64,000 nucleotides of DNA from UBA8522 sp035528895 (GTDB lineage: Bacteria > Acidobacteriota > Aminicenantia > Aminicenantales > UBA8522), in NCBI GenBank assembly GCA_035528895.1, contig DATKXS010000038.1:25929-89928 (forward strand), written 5' to 3'. Positions 16,620-24,298 of the stretch are shown piece after piece. Positions within the stretch are counted from its first letter, which is position 1. Each line of letters begins with the position of its first letter. The notes under the pieces were generated by a model. The model was not told where the DNA came from. It was given only the letters and a program-made list of their open reading frames with translations, and did not search any database. The position numbers and the translations under genes were made by a program.

Positions 16620-17843
16620 TTACCTTGTCAACGACGCGGTCTTGAGGACGAACCCGCGCCTCTGCTCGAACTCGTAGACGGTGTCGAGCATCTTTTCCCG
16701 GACCGTCAGGAGCGAGCCGAACCCGTACTTCTCCCGCACCCGGTCGACGGCCGCACCCAGCCGCTCTTCCCGGTCCGAGTACGGCTCGAAGAGAGAAAGG
16801 GACCTGGCCCTGACCAGGTCCGAGGCCTTGACGCCGACGAGCCTCAAGGCCAGCCGCGACGAGGCGAAAAGATTCAGGAAAAGGTCCTCGGCGACCCGGT
16901 AGATCCCGCCCATCTCCTGGAGGGGTGTCAGCAGGAGGCGGCGCCGCACCTCGGTCTTGAAGTCGGAGTAGCGGGCCTTGACCTCGATGACGTGGGCGAA
17001 GAGGTGCTCCTGCCGCAGGCCGAGGGTCAGCCGGTCGCAGAGATAGGCGAGATGAGCGAGGAGCAGCCGCCTGTCCCAGAGGTCCTCGAGGAAGGTCGTC
17101 TCCCGCGAGACGGACTTGGGGACGGTGGGCGTAAACACGGGCCGGCTGTCGATCCCGCGCGACTGAAGATAGACCTCCTCGCCCTCGAGACCGAAGAGGG
17201 AGCGCAGCGCCGGCCGCGGCATCCCCCAGAGGTCGCCGATCTTGTGGATGTTGAGCATCCGGAGGACGACCTGGGCCTTGGGCCCGATCCCGGGCAGGCT
17301 CTCGATGCCGAGGCCGCGGAGGAACTCCTCCTCGCAACCCTCCTCAACCTCGAAGAACCCGGCGGGCTTGGCCTTTTTGGTGGCCAGTTTGGCCAGGATC
17401 TTGTTGGGCGCCATACCAACCGAGACCTTGAGTCCGGTCGCTTTCTCAATGCGCGCCTTCATCTGCCGGGCGACGGCGGAGAAGGACGAATAGAGCGGCC
17501 GGCAGCGGGTGAAATCGAGGTAGGCCTCGTCGAGCGAGGCCTCCTCGACGTCGGGCGTGTACTCATGGAGGATGCGGAAGAACTTCTCGGAGAAGGCCTG
17601 GTAAACCTGGTAGTTACCGCGGATGAAGAGGCCGTTCGGGCAGAGCTGGTAGGCCTTGCGCAGGGGCATGCCGGAGTGGACGCCGTAGCGGCGGGCCTCG
17701 TAGTTGCAGGTCGAGGCCACGCCCCGCTCGTGGGGCAGACCGCCGACGATGACCGGCTTCCCTTTCAGGGCGGGGTCGAGCAGCTCCTCGACGGCCGCGA
17801 AAAAGGCGTCGATGTCGATGTGGACGATCGAGCGGCGCTTCAT
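16620..17843 (-). CDS. dinB: DNA polymerase IV (Y family)
   Basis: The 407-residue product is a Y-family translesion polymerase. IVHIDIDAFFAAVE at residues 6-19 gives the first catalytic aspartate, and EEASLDEAYLDF near residue 105 gives the Asp-Glu pair, so it should be catalytically active, unlike ImuB. GLKVSVGMAPNKILAKLATK is the palm motif, ESLPGIGPKAQ is the helix-hairpin-helix, and the little-finger domain follows. SLSLFEP near residue 360 resembles a beta-clamp binding motif. The ATG at 17843 starts at the first strand; a longer frame upstream runs through a repeat and is rejected. It lies between lexA and dnaE2, consistent with SOS control. Confidence 0.93.
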   Translation of the reverse strand: MKRRSIVHIDIDAFFAAVEELLDPALKGKPVIVGGLPHERGVASTCNYEARRYGVHSGMPLRKAYQLCPNGLFIRGNYQVYQAFSEKFFRILHEYTPDVEEASLDEAYLDFTRCRPLYSSFSAVARQMKARIEKATGLKVSVGMAPNKILAKLATKKAKPAGFFEVEEGCEEEFLRGLGIESLPGIGPKAQVVLRMLNIHKIGDLWGMPRPALRSLFGLEGEEVYLQSRGIDSRPVFTPTVPKSVSRETTFLEDLWDRRLLLAHLAYLCDRLTLGLRQEHLFAHVIEVKARYSDFKTEVRRRLLLTPLQEMGGIYRVAEDLFLNLFASSRLALRLVGVKASDLVRARSLSLFEPYSDREERLGAAVDRVREKYGFGSLLTVREKMLDTVYEFEQRRGFVLKTASLTR

Positions 17844-17898
17844 CCCGGCCTCGTTTTCATTTGAATCGCTCTTCCGCCCTTCCCTTCTCCGTCCAGTT

Positions 17899-17966
17899 GT
17901 CATTGCGAGGAACCTTGTGACGAAGCAATCTCCAACTGAGATGGCTTCGCTAATGCTCGCCATGAC
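17899..17966. repeat. GTCATTGCGAGG-type palindromic repeat, copy 1
   Basis: The sequence starts GTCATTGCGAGG, continues through CGAAGCAATCTCC, and the second half returns as the inverse (GATGGCTTCGCTAATGCTCGCC, ending ATGAC; the quoted part is split here). The two halves form an imperfect inverted repeat of about 30 bases each. It sits in the gap between lexA and dinB. A related element lies at 25041-25157. This type of repeat is known from many bacterial genomes as a non-coding MITE-like or palindromic element. Confidence 0.65.
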
Positions 17967-18037
17967 ATACTGTCGTACTGCATCCGCGATGACAAAAAGT
18001 CCTCCTGCAATCAGAGCCGCACATAGAGGGACCTCCC

Positions 18038-18655
18038 TCAGTACTTCCGCAGCAGGCCGACGACCCTGCCGACGACCCGAAGCTCCTTGACCTCGACTGG
18101 CGCGAACTCCGGGTTCTCGGGAACGAGGAGGATCCGGCCGTTCTCCTTGCGGAGCCTTTTCAACGTCACCGAGCCGTCGTCCAGGCGCGCCACGACCATC
18201 TCGCCGGACTGGGCCGTGTTCGTCCTCTCCAGGAGCACCCGGTCGCCGTCGTCGATGTAGGCGTCCACCATGCTCTTCCCGGCGACGCGGACACAGAAGA
18301 TGTTGCCGCGGCGGCGGCCGACCATCCACTCGGGCACGTCCACACTCTCGCCGAGAGAGTCGAAGACCTCCTGGGCCCGGCCGGCGGGAGCGACGCCGAC
18401 GAGGGGGACCTTGACCCGGTTCTCGAACGGCGAGGGGATCCCGGCGAGGCGCAACTCCCCGGCCTCACGGCTGAGGTAGCCCTTCCTTTCCAGGCTCAGG
18501 ACGTGCTTGAAGACGGCCGAGGGATTGGCCAGGCCCAGCTGTCTTCCGAGCTCGCGGATGGTCGGGGGAAAGCCGTGCTCGAGGACAAAGGCCTCGATGA
18601 CCTGGAGGGCCTTTCTCTGGCGCTGGGTCAGCTCTTTGTACAATCTGTTCACCAT
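18038..18655 (-). CDS. lexA: LexA repressor
   Basis: The 205-residue product has both LexA domains. The N-terminal winged helix contains HGFPPTIRELGRQLGL and NPSAVFKHVLSLERKGYL. The self-cleavage site Ala-Gly lies in VAPAGRAQEVF near residue 90, the catalytic serine is in VAGKSMVDAYIDDGD, and the lysine is in SVTLKRLRKEN. LexA represses DNA-damage genes until RecA-stimulated cleavage. The ATG at 18655 has AAGGTG 7 bases upstream. The promoter just upstream contains TTGTATAT, a half site shared with the tandem palindrome at 18759-18798, which suggests autoregulation. dinB and dnaE2 follow on the same strand. Confidence 0.95.
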   Translation of the reverse strand: MVNRLYKELTQRQRKALQVIEAFVLEHGFPPTIRELGRQLGLANPSAVFKHVLSLERKGYLSREAGELRLAGIPSPFENRVKVPLVGVAPAGRAQEVFDSLGESVDVPEWMVGRRRGNIFCVRVAGKSMVDAYIDDGDRVLLERTNTAQSGEMVVARLDDGSVTLKRLRKENGRILLVPENPEFAPVEVKELRVVGRVVGLLRKY

Positions 18656-18671
18656 TTTGTTCACCTTATAT

Positions 18672-18700
18672 ACAATAGGCCGCCGGGAGGCCCTTGTCAA
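18672..18700 (-). promoter_or_regulatory. Putative lexA promoter
   Basis: On the minus strand TTGACA (18700-18695) and TATTGT (18677-18672) are separated by 17 bases, a good sigma70 arrangement. The -10 box overlaps TTGTATAT, and TGAACA occurs twice further downstream, once spanning into the start of lexA. These are candidate LexA contact sites. Confidence 0.6.
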
Positions 18701-18738
18701 GTATAAAATTCAGGGAAGGATTATTTTGCTTTTTCCTC

Positions 18739-18767
18739 TTGACAGAGGCTACAAATTATTGTATATA
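18739..18767 (+). promoter_or_regulatory. Strong promoter reading away from lexA
   Basis: TTGACA at 18739-18744 and TATATA at 18762-18767 are 17 bases apart, and TATAAT is also present two bases on. The promoter faces the truncated gene at 18807 and the hypothetical gene at 18921. Its -10 region is inside the first palindrome of the tandem operator. Confidence 0.65.
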
Positions 18768-18798
18768 ATCATACAATTAATTGTATTTTTTTATACAA
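18759..18798. promoter_or_regulatory. Tandem palindromic operator, two TTGTAT-N6-ATACAA sites
   Basis: Two perfect inverted repeats with the same arms occur in series: TTGTATATAATCATACAA at 18759-18776 and TTGTATTTTTTTATACAA at 18781-18798, separated by TTAA. Their centres are 22 bases apart, about two helical turns. The first covers the -10 box and the second the initial transcribed region, so a bound dimer pair would block transcription. The binding protein is not known; LexA or the product of the downstream locus are the candidates. Confidence 0.7.
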
Positions 18799-18806
18799 AT
18801 AATCGC

Positions 18807-18896
18807 ATGAACAATCGAGCAAATAAAGAACTCCTTTTAGCCAGACTGGCAGACTGGGACAGCTTTCTCAGAAGGCGGGTTAAGGGTATTTTTTAA
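18807..18896 (+). pseudogene. Truncated N-terminus of a DUF6036-like nucleotidyltransferase
   Basis: The 29-codon frame encodes NKELLLARLADWDSFLRRRV and stops after KGIF. From memory, the same opening precedes HLIACGGTALTLLG in DUF6036-type nucleotidyltransferase proteins, which are often encoded next to a protein like the one at 18921. Here the nucleotidyltransferase motif and all the rest are missing, so the gene looks internally deleted. It directly follows the operator-promoter, and the partner gene starts 24 bases on. It could also be a genuine short leader peptide. Confidence 0.5.
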
Positions 18897-18920
18897 AGCT
18901 TATCAAAGAGAGGAATTCAA

Positions 18921-19592
18921 ATGGAAAATAACGAAAATCTTCTTAAGAAGGTTCGCTGGCTTGGCTATCCTCTATTTGAAACAGAGGAACATGAGGATGC
19001 CAATGAGATCTTGGCCGATGTTGTGAAAAGTGAGAACCCCCGACTTTGGCAGGGATTTCCAGTTATGTTGGCCAACAGCGAGGAAAGAAATGTCTTCGAT
19101 TACAATCGGGTTCTGTCTTTATTGAAAGCCCCGGATAAAAGAGACCATTTTCATCGTCTGCTGTTGGTGTCTTATGTCGTATACAAGATACAAAACCTGG
19201 AATCGGCTTGGGTCTCGGACCTGCAAAAGATTTTTGGGCCAGCCGATATAAAAGACATAGGAAAGCTCGTCAATCAATTCGTCGCCAAAGAGTATATCCA
19301 GGTGGGATCGGTTCGGTTGTCAAGCGAAAAAATCAAGACTGTTTTCCGGGACTATTTTGGGAAAGCTGGGTCCAGAATAGAAAATATATTATCTGTCCGG
19401 GAGGAATTCGGATTGGAATATTCCCTGTCGCAGATATTCTCTCCTTCGCAAAAAGAAATAATTCTAAAAAAGCTGAGACGGGAAAAGCTCTCAAAAACCG
19501 AGGCTGAATACTTTTCCAGAACGATCAAGAAAAAGCTGTTGGCCCTTGCAAATCCCGAGTTACAGCGCCTGGCCCGCCAGCTTATTGAATGA
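18921..19592 (+). CDS. Conserved hypothetical protein, partner of a lost nucleotidyltransferase
   Basis: This 223-residue soluble protein starts MENNENLLKKVRWLGYPLFE and has no signal peptide. The middle part (DHFHRLLLVSYVVYKIQNLE, then VSDLQKIFGPADIKDIGKLV) looks like a winged-helix-type DNA-binding or protein-contact region, and the C-terminus is a charged helix rich in Lys and Glu. I recall close relatives encoded beside DUF6036 nucleotidyltransferases, so an antitoxin or regulatory partner role is possible but unproven. Its base composition is visibly more AT-rich than the flanking genes, suggesting acquisition. A GAGAGG ribosome site lies 8 bases upstream. It would be expressed from the promoter at 18739. 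Confidence 0.65.
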   Translation: MENNENLLKKVRWLGYPLFETEEHEDANEILADVVKSENPRLWQGFPVMLANSEERNVFDYNRVLSLLKAPDKRDHFHRLLLVSYVVYKIQNLESAWVSDLQKIFGPADIKDIGKLVNQFVAKEYIQVGSVRLSSEKIKTVFRDYFGKAGSRIENILSVREEFGLEYSLSQIFSPSQKEIILKKLRREKLSKTEAEYFSRTIKKKLLALANPELQRLARQLIE

Positions 19593-19639
19593 ATATTCAA
19601 ATTGAATTATTTAGCTGGTAGCCGTACGGACATCGCTAA

Positions 19640-20436
19640 GTGATTGACGCGCAGATTAAAGATAAGACGGCCTTGATTACCGGGGCGAACACCGGGATCG
19701 GGAAGGCAACCGCCCTGGCCTTTGCCGCGAAAGGGACGAATGTCGTCATCCATTATCTCGGCCGAAAGGCTGAGATCAAAGAGCCCTTCCAGCCGGAATA
19801 CGCTTGTGAGGGAAAGAGGGCGCCATGGAATTGGCCGGTCAAATCAAGAACAAAGGCGGCCAGGCGATTATTACTGAAGCCAATTTGATGGTGCCCGAGG
19901 CCATTCCCGGGCTGTTCGATGAGGCGGACAAGGCTTTCGGCCGAGTCGATATCCCGGTCAATAATGCGGCCCACTGCGAACTGCCCGACGATATCTTCTC
20001 AGTGACGGCATCGAACATCGAGCGTCATTTTGCGGTCAACACGAGAGCGGCTGTGCTCTTGATTTCGGAATTCGTCAAGAGACACAAGTTGAGGGGCGGA
20101 GATTGGGGGCGAATAATCAATCTCAGTACAGACGCCGCTCAAGCCTTTGCCACTCAAATATCCTATGGAGCCAGCAAGGCCGCCATCGAAGCCTATACAA
20201 GAAGCATTGCCTGGGAGGTCGGCCATCTCGGGATCACAGTCAATACAGTCGCGCCGGGGCCCGTTCAAACCGGATGGATGAGCGCCGAACTGGTGGATAA
20301 GGTCTTGCCGGACATTCCCCTCGGACGAGTCGGGACGCCGGAAGACATCGCCGACGTCATCGTCTTCCTCGCCTCAGACCAGGCCCGCTGGCTGACGGGC
20401 CAGGTCATCAAGGTCTCCGGCGGACCCAATCTCTAG
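19640..20436 (+). pseudogene. Frameshifted short-chain dehydrogenase/reductase
   Basis: Two overlapping frames together make one SDR. The first (from a GTG at 19640) carries the NAD(P)-binding motif TALITGANTGIGKATALAFA and ends in the wrong frame after about 60 sensible residues. The second, open from 19825, continues with MELAGQIKNKGGQAI, VNNAAH, a YGASK catalytic tyrosine-lysine block and the usual C-terminal TGQVIKVSGG. The junction near 19820-19826 is explained by loss of one base in a GCGGCC-type context. A sequencing error would give an intact gene of about 265 residues. The likely role is a FabG-like reductase of unknown substrate. Confidence 0.75.
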
Positions 20437-20492
20437 AAAGCTCTTTTTGCGTCGATAGGGGGCGAGGATGCTTTGTCTCGTTCGAGCCCGCC

Positions 20493-21926
20493 CTAGCGGT
20501 CGAGGGTGACCTCTTCGCGGTAGTCGATTGATATCTTGGGCCCTTTCTTCGATTTGAGCAGCTGAATCGCCTTAAGATATAGCTCGTTCTTCTTCTGCCA
20601 GACCCGGTTCAGGTGCCTGGCATATCCGGCGATTCCTACGTCCAGCCATTTCCCTTTTATTAGTTTTCTCACCATTTGTTTGAGCGAGTAAAACTTCTTA
20701 TGGCTGAAGATCTGGGCCCGTTGCAGGTCGAAAAGGGACAAGCGGGCGGGCTGGAAGACGACATGATGGGCATCGTACAGAGCCCAATCCCGGAACTGAA
20801 TCCGATTCTCGTGACTCACCTTGTCAAAAAATTCCGATCCGGGAAGCGGCGTCAGGATAAGGAATTGAGTGGAATTCAGCTTCGACCGCTTGGCGAACTT
20901 GACCGTCTGCTTGACGGTCTTCCAGTCGTCCTCGTCAAACCCATAAACGAACATCCCATGAATGCCGATCCGATGCTTCCGGAGGACTTTTATGGCGTCC
21001 GCTATTTCTTCGACGGTCTGCTTTTTCTTCATGGATCTTAGGCTCTCCGGGTTTACTGATTCAAATCCGATGTAGAGCGTATGGCAGCCGGCCTTCTTCA
21101 TCAGCCTGACCAGATCCAGGTCTTTGGCTACATCGGCGCGCACCTGGGTCGTCCACTTGAACTTGAACCCCTCGCGGATCATCGCTTCCAACAATTCCTT
21201 GGCCCGTTTGCGGTCGGCGGTGAAATTATCATCATAGAAAAAAATGCGGTTTTTGCGCTCGTTATAGCGCCGCAGCTCTTCCATGATATTTTCGGTCGAG
21301 CGGAACCGGTATTTCTTGCCGAACATGCTCGTCACGGAGCAGAAGGAACAGTCAAACGGACAGCCCCTGCTTGTCTGGACGGGGATGCTGCTCAACCTGG
21401 ATATCCCCTTTCTCGTCGATTTGAGCAAGGAGAGATCCGGGAACGGGATTTGATCGAGGTCCTTCACGAACGGCCGCAGGACGTTGTGAATTTTCCGGCC
21501 GTTTTCTCTATAGGACAGACTGGGAATCCCGGTGAAACTCTCGCCTTTTTCCCAAGCGTCGATAAAAGCCATCAGGGTCTGTTCCCCTTCCCCGCGGACG
21601 ATGAAGTCCGCGTGCTCCAGTGCTTCATCGGCCAGGAAGGTCACATGCGGCCCCCCCATCAGGACCGGGATCCCCCGCTTCCTGACCCTGTCCGCTATGG
21701 CATAGGCCCTGGGTGCAGTCGAGGTGATGGTCGAGATTCCTACCAGGTCAGCGGATTCGACAACCGCAAAGTCGATTTCCCGCAGTTCCTCTACGAAAAT
21801 TTCCACCTCCCAGCCCCGCTCCTTCATCATCGTGCCCAGGATGATCGGGCCCAGCCGGGGCAGGGGGAAGCGCGAAAAAATGTGCAGGTTGGGAGCCTTG
21901 GGTTCGATGAAAACAATCTTGCTCAT
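20493..21926 (-). CDS. B12-binding domain radical SAM protein
   Basis: The 477-residue product has an N-terminal cobalamin-binding Rossmann domain (residues 1-150: ADLVGISTITSTAPRAYAIA, then VLMGGPHVTFLADEAL and VRGEGEQTL). A radical SAM barrel follows with the iron-sulfur motif CPFDCSFC near residue 190 and FFYDDNFTADRKRAKELLEA. Family members carry out methylations or C-C bond changes in lipids, hopanoids, porphyrins or antibiotics; the substrate here cannot be told. The last 80 residues are basic. Its start overlaps the stop of the MerR-type gene by 4 bases, so the two genes are translationally coupled and the regulator precedes the enzyme. Confidence 0.9.
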   Translation of the reverse strand: MSKIVFIEPKAPNLHIFSRFPLPRLGPIILGTMMKERGWEVEIFVEELREIDFAVVESADLVGISTITSTAPRAYAIADRVRKRGIPVLMGGPHVTFLADEALEHADFIVRGEGEQTLMAFIDAWEKGESFTGIPSLSYRENGRKIHNVLRPFVKDLDQIPFPDLSLLKSTRKGISRLSSIPVQTSRGCPFDCSFCSVTSMFGKKYRFRSTENIMEELRRYNERKNRIFFYDDNFTADRKRAKELLEAMIREGFKFKWTTQVRADVAKDLDLVRLMKKAGCHTLYIGFESVNPESLRSMKKKQTVEEIADAIKVLRKHRIGIHGMFVYGFDEDDWKTVKQTVKFAKRSKLNSTQFLILTPLPGSEFFDKVSHENRIQFRDWALYDAHHVVFQPARLSLFDLQRAQIFSHKKFYSLKQMVRKLIKGKWLDVGIAGYARHLNRVWQKKNELYLKAIQLLKSKKGPKISIDYREEVTLDR

Positions 21927-22645
21927 TTCACCCTCTCTTGCTTTTTCTTGCCGTCCCTCTTCAGGTTCTTGGCTTTCAGGCTCAAAATTTCCTTCCTTTT
22001 CTTCTTGAGCAGGTCTTCCCAGCGCTTGATACCCTTATCGAGAATTTCCATCTTGTCCAGGACGACCTTGATCTCCATGAGCATGGCCTCCAGCTTGGTC
22101 GAAACCTCGGCCTTGGGGAAGCCCCCCAGATTTTCCTGGATAGCCAAGAAATATCGAAAATAATCGGATATCTCCTTAATTTCCTCGAGGGTGTAGCCGA
22201 AGAGCTGAAGGTCACGGATGAGTTCGCAAAGATAGATATAGCCTCCCGAATAGAGCCGAAACCCGCCCTCGCTGCGCATATCGGGCTCGATGATACCCTT
22301 GTCCTCCCAGTGTTTGATCGTCCGCGGGCTCAGCCCGACGCGTTCGGCCAGGTTCCCGATGGTCAGGTACTGGTCCGGATCCTCGGGTTTTCGCTTTCTT
22401 TCGGCGGTCTTCGGCAGCCCCACTTTTTTGAGAATTTTCTGAATATCCTCTGTTTCGTAACCGAGATCGGTGAGCTTTTGAATATATCCGATCCTCTCCA
22501 TCACCTCTTCCGAATAGAGAGGGACCCGGTCCTCGGTGAAACCGACCGGCTTCAGCAGTTTGGTCCTCTCCCATTCCCGGAGAGACGCCTCCTCGAGCTT
22601 AAACCTGGCGATAAACTCATCGCGGGTGAAGATGTGATTGTTCAA
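21923..22645 (-). CDS. MerR-family regulator with two tandem HTH domains
   Basis: The 240-residue product has two MerR-like winged helix units. The first, residues 5-75, has FTRDEFIARFKLEEASLREW and a wing ending in VPLYSEEVMERI. The second, residues 90-160, is canonical: LTIGNLAERVGLSPRTIKHW, then GGFRLYSGGYIYL. A long helix from about 175 to 235 could form the dimer coiled coil. No ligand domain or metal-binding cysteines are seen. Ordinary MerR proteins have one HTH per chain, so this chain could contact four half-sites as a dimer. Translation starts at a TTG at 22645. The upstream gap holds several CGTAT palindromes, suggesting autoregulation of itself and the radical SAM gene. Confidence 0.85.
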   Translation of the reverse strand: MNNHIFTRDEFIARFKLEEASLREWERTKLLKPVGFTEDRVPLYSEEVMERIGYIQKLTDLGYETEDIQKILKKVGLPKTAERKRKPEDPDQYLTIGNLAERVGLSPRTIKHWEDKGIIEPDMRSEGGFRLYSGGYIYLCELIRDLQLFGYTLEEIKEISDYFRYFLAIQENLGGFPKAEVSTKLEAMLMEIKVVLDKMEILDKGIKRWEDLLKKKRKEILSLKAKNLKRDGKKKQERVK

Positions 22646-22657
22646 ATAATACCTGCA

Positions 22658-22726
22658 CGTATAATTATATTACGCATCATTACAACCTATACGTATATGA
22701 TTAATTGAATATTGTGCCCTTGTCAA
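22658..22726 (-). promoter_or_regulatory. Promoter and operator region of the merR-radical SAM operon
   Basis: On the minus strand TTGACA lies at 22726-22721, with TAATCA 17 bases on or TCATAT 20 bases on; the longer spacer would be typical of MerR-controlled promoters. Downstream are a perfect palindrome TATACGTATA (22688-22697) and an inverted arrangement CGTATAATTATATTACG (22658-22674). The repeated CGTAT/ATACG half-sites are candidate contacts for the double-HTH regulator. Confidence 0.5.
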
Positions 22727-22808
22727 GCTCTTTTTTCTATGCGGATTGGTGGTGAGACCTTTGTCCTGGCCCCTTGCCAAAAGAGATCGCGCATGCGATA
22801 AATAAACC

Positions 22809-23534
22809 ATGGCCAAAGAAAAGCAGCCCAACTCCGAACGACTAAAAAAAAGGCTCGACCTCGAGACGCCCCTCATCGGCTTCTACGATGCCCCGGACCC
22901 GGCGATCTTCGAGCCGCTCGTCTCCCCCGAGGAACGCCAATGCGTCTATGCCTTTTATCAGTGCTGGCTCCGGGGCGAGACGCTCCATCTCACCAAGGAT
23001 CGATACGGCTGCGGCGGCGCCGGTCATTGGATGTGGGGAGTGCAACTTCGGTCGAGAAAGGAATTCCTTGAATTCCTGGCCAACGATGAAGGGCTAAAGG
23101 TCTCGCGCTCGCTCATGGGAAAATGGATAGACGCCGCAAAACCCTACCGGGCCGAACACGCTCATCTCTTTCTCGGACCACTCAAGGAAGACGCCTGGCC
23201 CTATGCCAAATCCATCACCTTCCTGGTGAACCCGGACCAATTGAGCGCCCTGGCCATCGGCGCCCAGTACCGCAGCGCCCCCGAAGATCCTGCCCCGGTG
23301 ATCGCCCCGTTCGGGTCGGGGTGTTCCCAAATCCTGCCGTTTGTAGATTTGAACATCGCCCAGGCATCGATCGGGGCCACTGACATCGCCATGCGGCAAC
23401 ACCTTCCCCCGGACATGCTGAGCTTCACGGTCACGCGACTGATGTTCAAACAGCTCTGCGAGCTGGACGAGAGGAGTTTTCTCTACAAGCCTTTCCTGGA
23501 GCGGCTGAAGCAATCCCGAGGCGGGAAGCTTTAA
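22809..23534 (+). CDS. DUF169 family protein
   Basis: The 241-residue product matches the DUF169 family: LETPLIGFYDAPD at the N-terminus, CVYAFYQCWLRGETLHLTKD with conserved cysteines, CGGAGHWMWG, and a C-terminal FGSGCSQILPFVDLN and PPDMLSFTVTRLMFKQL. Members are widespread in anaerobes, with no settled function; the conserved cysteines hint at metal or redox chemistry. The ATG at 22809 sits directly before the conserved start. It is divergent from the merR-like operon and overlaps the convergent SDR gene by 4 bases. Confidence 0.88.
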   Translation: MAKEKQPNSERLKKRLDLETPLIGFYDAPDPAIFEPLVSPEERQCVYAFYQCWLRGETLHLTKDRYGCGGAGHWMWGVQLRSRKEFLEFLANDEGLKVSRSLMGKWIDAAKPYRAEHAHLFLGPLKEDAWPYAKSITFLVNPDQLSALAIGAQYRSAPEDPAPVIAPFGSGCSQILPFVDLNIAQASIGATDIAMRQHLPPDMLSFTVTRLMFKQLCELDERSFLYKPFLERLKQSRGGKL

Positions 23535-24247
23535 AGCTTCCAGGCACCGGCGACGATAAGATTCGTGCCGGTGATGTGAGCGGCCTTGTCGGAAGCCAGG
23601 AAGCGGACGGCCTCGGCAACGTCCATCTTCTTGCCGAAATATTCCGCTGACAGCTTCCCACCCGCGGGCATGATCCCGCCCTCGATCAGACCGGGCGACA
23701 CCATGTTCACGGTGATCCCCGCTTTGAATTCCGAGGCGGCGGCGGAGCGGGTCAGAATGAGGAGAGCGGTCTTGGCCACGGCATAGGCGGTGATCTTGGA
23801 AAAGGCGGTGAGCTGTTCGACGCGGTGGTATCCGATGTTGATGATCCTGCCCCAACCGCGCCCTCTCATCTCCGGGAGCGCGGCCGTGATTCCCCAGGCG
23901 GCGCTCAGAAAAACGCTCCGGTACATCCGTTCCCAGTCGGCGGTCGTCAGCTCCTGCCAGGGCTTGACGATGATCGGGCCGAAATTGTTGACCAGGACAT
24001 CCAACCGGCCGAAATGCTCTTCCACTCCGCGGATCAACCCCCTGGCCTCCTGTTCAAAGGTCAGATCGGCCGAGAACGCTTTGGCCGGCTTTCCTTTTTT
24101 CTCGATCTCAGTCATGACCTCAGCGGCGGCCTGCTCATTTTCTTTGTAGTGAACGGCAATGCCGGCCATGTCCTCAGCCAGCAAGACGGCGATCTCCCGG
24201 CCGATCCCCCGGCTGCTCCCGGTGACCAGAGCAATTCGCTTGTTCAT
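23531..24247 (-). CDS. SDR-family oxidoreductase lacking the usual catalytic serine
   Basis: The 238-residue product has the classical SDR fold: TGSSRGIGREIAVLL near residue 9 for cofactor binding, VLVNNFGP near residue 85 (usually NNAG), and the catalytic TAYAVAKTAL block near residue 160. The serine normally found about 13 residues before the tyrosine is missing; the equivalent stretch reads NIGYHRVEQL. Such atypical members may use another residue or have lost reductase activity. The length and C-terminus (ITGTNLIVAGAWKL) are normal for a FabG-like enzyme. It lies downstream of the HAD gene on the same strand, separated by a hairpin. Confidence 0.85.
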   Translation of the reverse strand: MNKRIALVTGSSRGIGREIAVLLAEDMAGIAVHYKENEQAAAEVMTEIEKKGKPAKAFSADLTFEQEARGLIRGVEEHFGRLDVLVNNFGPIIVKPWQELTTADWERMYRSVFLSAAWGITAALPEMRGRGWGRIINIGYHRVEQLTAFSKITAYAVAKTALLILTRSAAASEFKAGITVNMVSPGLIEGGIMPAGGKLSAEYFGKKMDVAEAVRFLASDKAAHITGTNLIVAGAWKL

Positions 24248-24298
24248 GACGGCCTCTCGTGCTTCCGGTTTTAGGCGATGACTCTATTATACTTAGAA

